Shown: positions 6,833 to 8,641 of the stretch, one piece after another
Numbering within the stretch: the stretch's first letter is position 1
Layout: each line of letters starts with the position of its first letter
Source of the DNA: Bacteroidota bacterium
GTDB lineage: Bacteria; Bacteroidota; Bacteroidia; Chitinophagales; Chitinophagaceae
Assembly: GCA_023386395.1 (NCBI GenBank)
Contig: JAEWJV010000572.1
Span: forward strand, 1 to 8,641
Direction of reading: 5' to 3'
Length of the DNA stretch: 8,641 bases
The notes under the pieces: model-generated
Database searches by the model: none
The model's input: only the letters and a program-made list of their open reading frames with translations
What the model was told of the DNA's origin: nothing
Translations under genes and position numbers: made by a program

Positions 6833-7906
6833 TTGGAAAAGATTATTAATACAGGCATCATAGGTTTTGGTGTTGGTGGCAACACTTTTCACGCACCCGT
6901 TATTTCAACTACGGAAGGCTATAATATCAGCAGCATAAGGGCAAGGAAGGACAGTGAAGTTGCCATTGCGAAGGAACGCTACCCCAATGCTGCAATAAAA
7001 GATAACACGGATGATATTATCAACGATCCAACTATTGAACTGGTAGTAATAACAACGCCTAATGTCTATCATCACCCGCTGGCCAAACAGGCCTTGCTGG
7101 CAGGCAAGCACGTGGTGCTTGATAAGCCGATCACCATTACATCAGCCGATGCAGATGACCTTATTAAGATTGCCAAAGAACAAAACCGCATATTATCTGT
7201 ATATCATAACCGCCGTTACGACAGTGATTTCAGAACAATAAAAAAAATACTGGATGGCCAGCTGCTGGGCAGGCTCGTGGAGTTTGAAAGCCATTACGAC
7301 CGTTTCAGAAATTATTTAAAGCCCGGCGCCTGGCGTGAAAAAGATGAGCCCGGGGCCGGTATTTTATATGATCTCGGTGCGCACTTAATTGACCAGCCAT
7401 TGTTATTGTTTGGCATGCCTGAAGCAATAACGGCTGATGTGCGGGTGCAGCGTAAAGGCACCCAAGCCACAGACAATTTTGAGGTGATATTACATTATCC
7501 AGGCCTGAAAGTAACCCTGAAAGCGGGCATGCTGGTGAGCCAACCTTTACCGCGGTATATTATTTTGGGTGAGAAAGGCAGTTTTGTAAAATATGGTTTG
7601 GATGTGCAGGAAGTAGCTTTAAAGGCAGGCTTAACAGCGCATACAAAAAGCGACTGGGGCATAGAGCCCGAAAGTGTTTGGGGAAATTTGGTTACTGAAA
7701 TAAATGGTGTAAATTTTTCAGGAAAGGTGCAAAGTGAGAAAGGCGACTACAGGGATTTTTACCGCAATGTATATGATGCTATTGTGAACAATAAACCATT
7801 AGATGTAACGGCCGCACATGCAAGAAATATTATCCGCGTAATTGAGCTGTCCATACAAAGCAGCGAAGAGAGAAGAACGGTTGATTGTAAGGGAGCGTTT
7901 GTTTGA
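6833..7906 (+). CDS. Gfo/Idh/MocA oxidoreductase, YdgJ/IolW (scyllo-inositol dehydrogenase) type
   Basis: This 357-residue NAD(P)-dependent cytoplasmic dehydrogenase has an N-terminal Rossmann domain (about 1-122) with the dinucleotide loop GFGVGGNTFHAP (11-22), the conserved DKP at 97-99 whose Lys98 is the expected catalytic base partner, and a C-terminal alpha/beta domain with GILYDLGAHLIDQ (176-188), where Asp180 and His184 are the family's catalytic residues. SVYHNRRYDSDF (122-133) and ESHYDRFR (152-159) are very close to E. coli YdgJ and B. subtilis IolW-type enzymes, which oxidise scyllo-inositol; the substrate here is not proven. The segment after strand 2 (IRARKDSE, 35-42) has Arg and no Asp/Glu at its end, which suggests NADP(H). 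The start is TTG 6833: an in-frame stop is at 6818-6820 and the nucleotide-binding loop begins ten codons later, so no downstream ATG is possible. Neighbours give no pathway clue. Confidence 0.92.
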   Translation: MEKIINTGIIGFGVGGNTFHAPVISTTEGYNISSIRARKDSEVAIAKERYPNAAIKDNTDDIINDPTIELVVITTPNVYHHPLAKQALLAGKHVVLDKPITITSADADDLIKIAKEQNRILSVYHNRRYDSDFRTIKKILDGQLLGRLVEFESHYDRFRNYLKPGAWREKDEPGAGILYDLGAHLIDQPLLLFGMPEAITADVRVQRKGTQATDNFEVILHYPGLKVTLKAGMLVSQPLPRYIILGEKGSFVKYGLDVQEVALKAGLTAHTKSDWGIEPESVWGNLVTEINGVNFSGKVQSEKGDYRDFYRNVYDAIVNNKPLDVTAAHARNIIRVIELSIQSSEERRTVDCKGAFV

Positions 7907-8070
7907 TCTGAATATTTTTAAATGAATGTATGGTGTTGCAAAACAAACATGAATCTTTTTGTTGAATAAAGTTATGTGGTACAAGGGAGTGACACAACCG
8001 TGATGCCACCTGTTCAATTGCCGGCTGTCAAAATAAAAATTAATCAACAGCGTAAGCTGTTATTTACAAA
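7907..8070. other. Noncoding gap before the TPR-like gene
   Basis: This 164-base A/T-rich stretch holds no convincing gene on either strand. Visible structure is limited to weak inverted repeats: AACAAA (7942-7947) with TTTGTT (7958-7963), GTGGTA with TGCCAC around 7976-8008 (one G-T pair), and the better hairpin at 8046-8061. No clear TAnnTTTG element was found, so the promoter of the next gene is not located. Confidence 0.5.
8046..8061 (+). promoter_or_regulatory. Hairpin in the leader of the TPR-like gene
   Basis: AACAGC (8046-8051) and GCTGTT (8056-8061) form a perfect 6-base-pair stem with a GTAA loop, ending nine bases before the ATG at 8071. No T-run follows, so it is not a typical terminator. 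In mRNA it would sit where ribosomes load and could tune translation, or on DNA it could be a small operator; it may also be chance. Confidence 0.35.
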
Positions 8071-8538
8071 ATGGCACCCCGTAAAAAACAAAATAAAAAG
8101 CCATCCACAGCAAAGGTTGTTGCCATGCAACATAACGATGCAGTGATTGATGAAAAGCAAACGCCGTTGCAACAGGCAGCCGGCGCTGAAAAGAATGATG
8201 ATCTTGCCCTGGCTGAAAAGATTTATAAAAAGCAAATTCAGTTAAAAGCCTTTAATGCTGCGGTTTATAAAAGGCTGATGGTTATTTACCGTAAACAAAA
8301 AAGATATAAAGACGAGCTTGAGATAATTAATAAAGGGCTTAAGCATTTTGATGAATACCGTAAAAATCAATCTGCGCAAAAACGTGTAAAGGCAAGTATT
8401 AAAAGATTAAGCCAACGGTTGAATAAAAGCCTGGGTTTAACTAACAGCCGCGGTAAAGAATTATATGAACCTGCACCAATCCCCGAATGGAAGAAGCGAA
8501 AAGCAACTGTTGAAAAAAGATTAAAGAAAAAGAAGTGA
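8071..8538 (+). CDS. Small lysine-rich protein with a TPR-like core
   Basis: This 155-residue protein is not assigned to a named family. It starts at ATG 8071; an in-frame stop at 8053-8055 excludes an earlier start. It has no signal peptide or membrane segment, so it is probably cytoplasmic. Residues 1-20 are basic (RKKQNKK). Residues about 42-93 form helices in TPR style: DLALAEKIYKKQI, then AAVYKRLMVIYRKQKRY, then KDELEIINKGLKHF, which is about one and a half tetratricopeptide repeats and a typical protein-interaction fold. A basic helix follows (98-119), then a Pro-containing linker (EPAPIPEW, 133-140) and a Lys/Arg-rich tail ending KRLKKKK. The high positive charge would allow nucleic-acid or ribosome contact, but no known binding motif is seen. 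Its stop is two bases from the end of a convergent gene. Confidence 0.85.
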   Translation: MAPRKKQNKKPSTAKVVAMQHNDAVIDEKQTPLQQAAGAEKNDDLALAEKIYKKQIQLKAFNAAVYKRLMVIYRKQKRYKDELEIINKGLKHFDEYRKNQSAQKRVKASIKRLSQRLNKSLGLTNSRGKELYEPAPIPEWKKRKATVEKRLKKKK

Positions 8539-8548
8539 TCTTATTTTT
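8527..8548. terminator. A/T-rich inverted repeat at the convergent gene ends
   Basis: Around the loop TGAT (8536-8539), the run AAAAAGAAG (8527-8535) can pair with CTTATTTTT (8540-8548), with one G-A mismatch, and more T residues follow. On both strands the stem ends in a U-rich tract, so it could stop transcription from either side. It is poor in G/C, so strength is doubtful, and it overlaps the last codons of both genes. Confidence 0.35.
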
Positions 8549-8639
8549 TTACCGGCGCTTTTGGTTTTCTTTTTAAGAGGATTCTTTTTTGCGGCAGTTT
8601 ATCGCCAAACAAAACACCCCATTGTTTAAACTGTTCCGT
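8541..8639 (-). CDS. C-terminal end of a convergent gene (partial, unidentified)
   Basis: On the minus strand a frame is open from the window edge to a TAA whose complement lies at 8541-8543, giving the last 32 residues of a protein. They read TEQFKQWGVLFGDKL, then PQKRILLKRKPKAP and VKK. The amphipathic composition followed by a Lys/Arg/Pro-rich tail looks like a real C terminus, and the other two minus-strand frames contain stops in this stretch. The family is not recognisable from so short a piece. It faces the TPR-like gene tail to tail with only two bases between the stop codons. The rest of the gene lies beyond the right edge. Confidence 0.6.
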   Translation of the reverse strand, partial: TEQFKQWGVLFGDKLPQKRILLKRKPKAPVKK

Positions 8640-8641
8640 GC

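Noticed and set aside
7799..8235. Two minus-strand frames spanning the gap and the TPR-like gene start
   Set aside because: Their predicted products lack domain logic, and they overlap the oxidoreductase C terminus and the TPR-like gene, which have clear coding patterns.

Overview
The window looks like chromosomal DNA of a Bacteroidota bacterium, most likely of the Chitinophagaceae/Chitinophagia type. The evidence is a large secreted protein ending in a type IX secretion (T9SS) sorting domain, a small protein with a PID-CTERM-like tail, a DUF6089-like outer-membrane barrel, A/T-rich gene leaders without clear Shine-Dalgarno sequences, and a TAnnTTTG-type promoter element. The genus assignment is inference. 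No RNA gene, insertion sequence or CRISPR array was found.

Left part (1-5720): three genes on the + strand, closely spaced (17 and 34 bases apart), which probably form one surface/secretion cassette. The first is the 3' part of a giant T9SS cargo. It is open from the window's first bases and has 1511 visible residues. It carries tandem 98-residue PKD-like modules, Ig-like modules, a long beta-repeat region and a C-terminal YPNP-type sorting domain. Next is a 99-residue exported, acidic and Gly-rich protein with a PID-CTERM-like tail. Third is a 276-residue outer-membrane beta-barrel protein that starts at TTG. A small inverted repeat overlaps the end of the barrel gene.

Middle (5721-7906): two apparently independent metabolic genes on the + strand. 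One is a heme A synthase (CtaA/COX15) with a recognisable promoter-like element just upstream. The other is a Gfo/Idh/MocA oxidoreductase of the YdgJ/IolW type, which also has to start at TTG.

Right part (7907-8641): a 164-base noncoding gap with a short hairpin, then a small lysine-rich protein with a TPR-like core. Two bases after its stop, the end of a convergent minus-strand gene appears and runs off the window. All gaps between genes are under 170 bases. The part most worth following up is the cassette of T9SS cargo, PID-CTERM-like protein and barrel; a functional link between the three is inferred from adjacency only.
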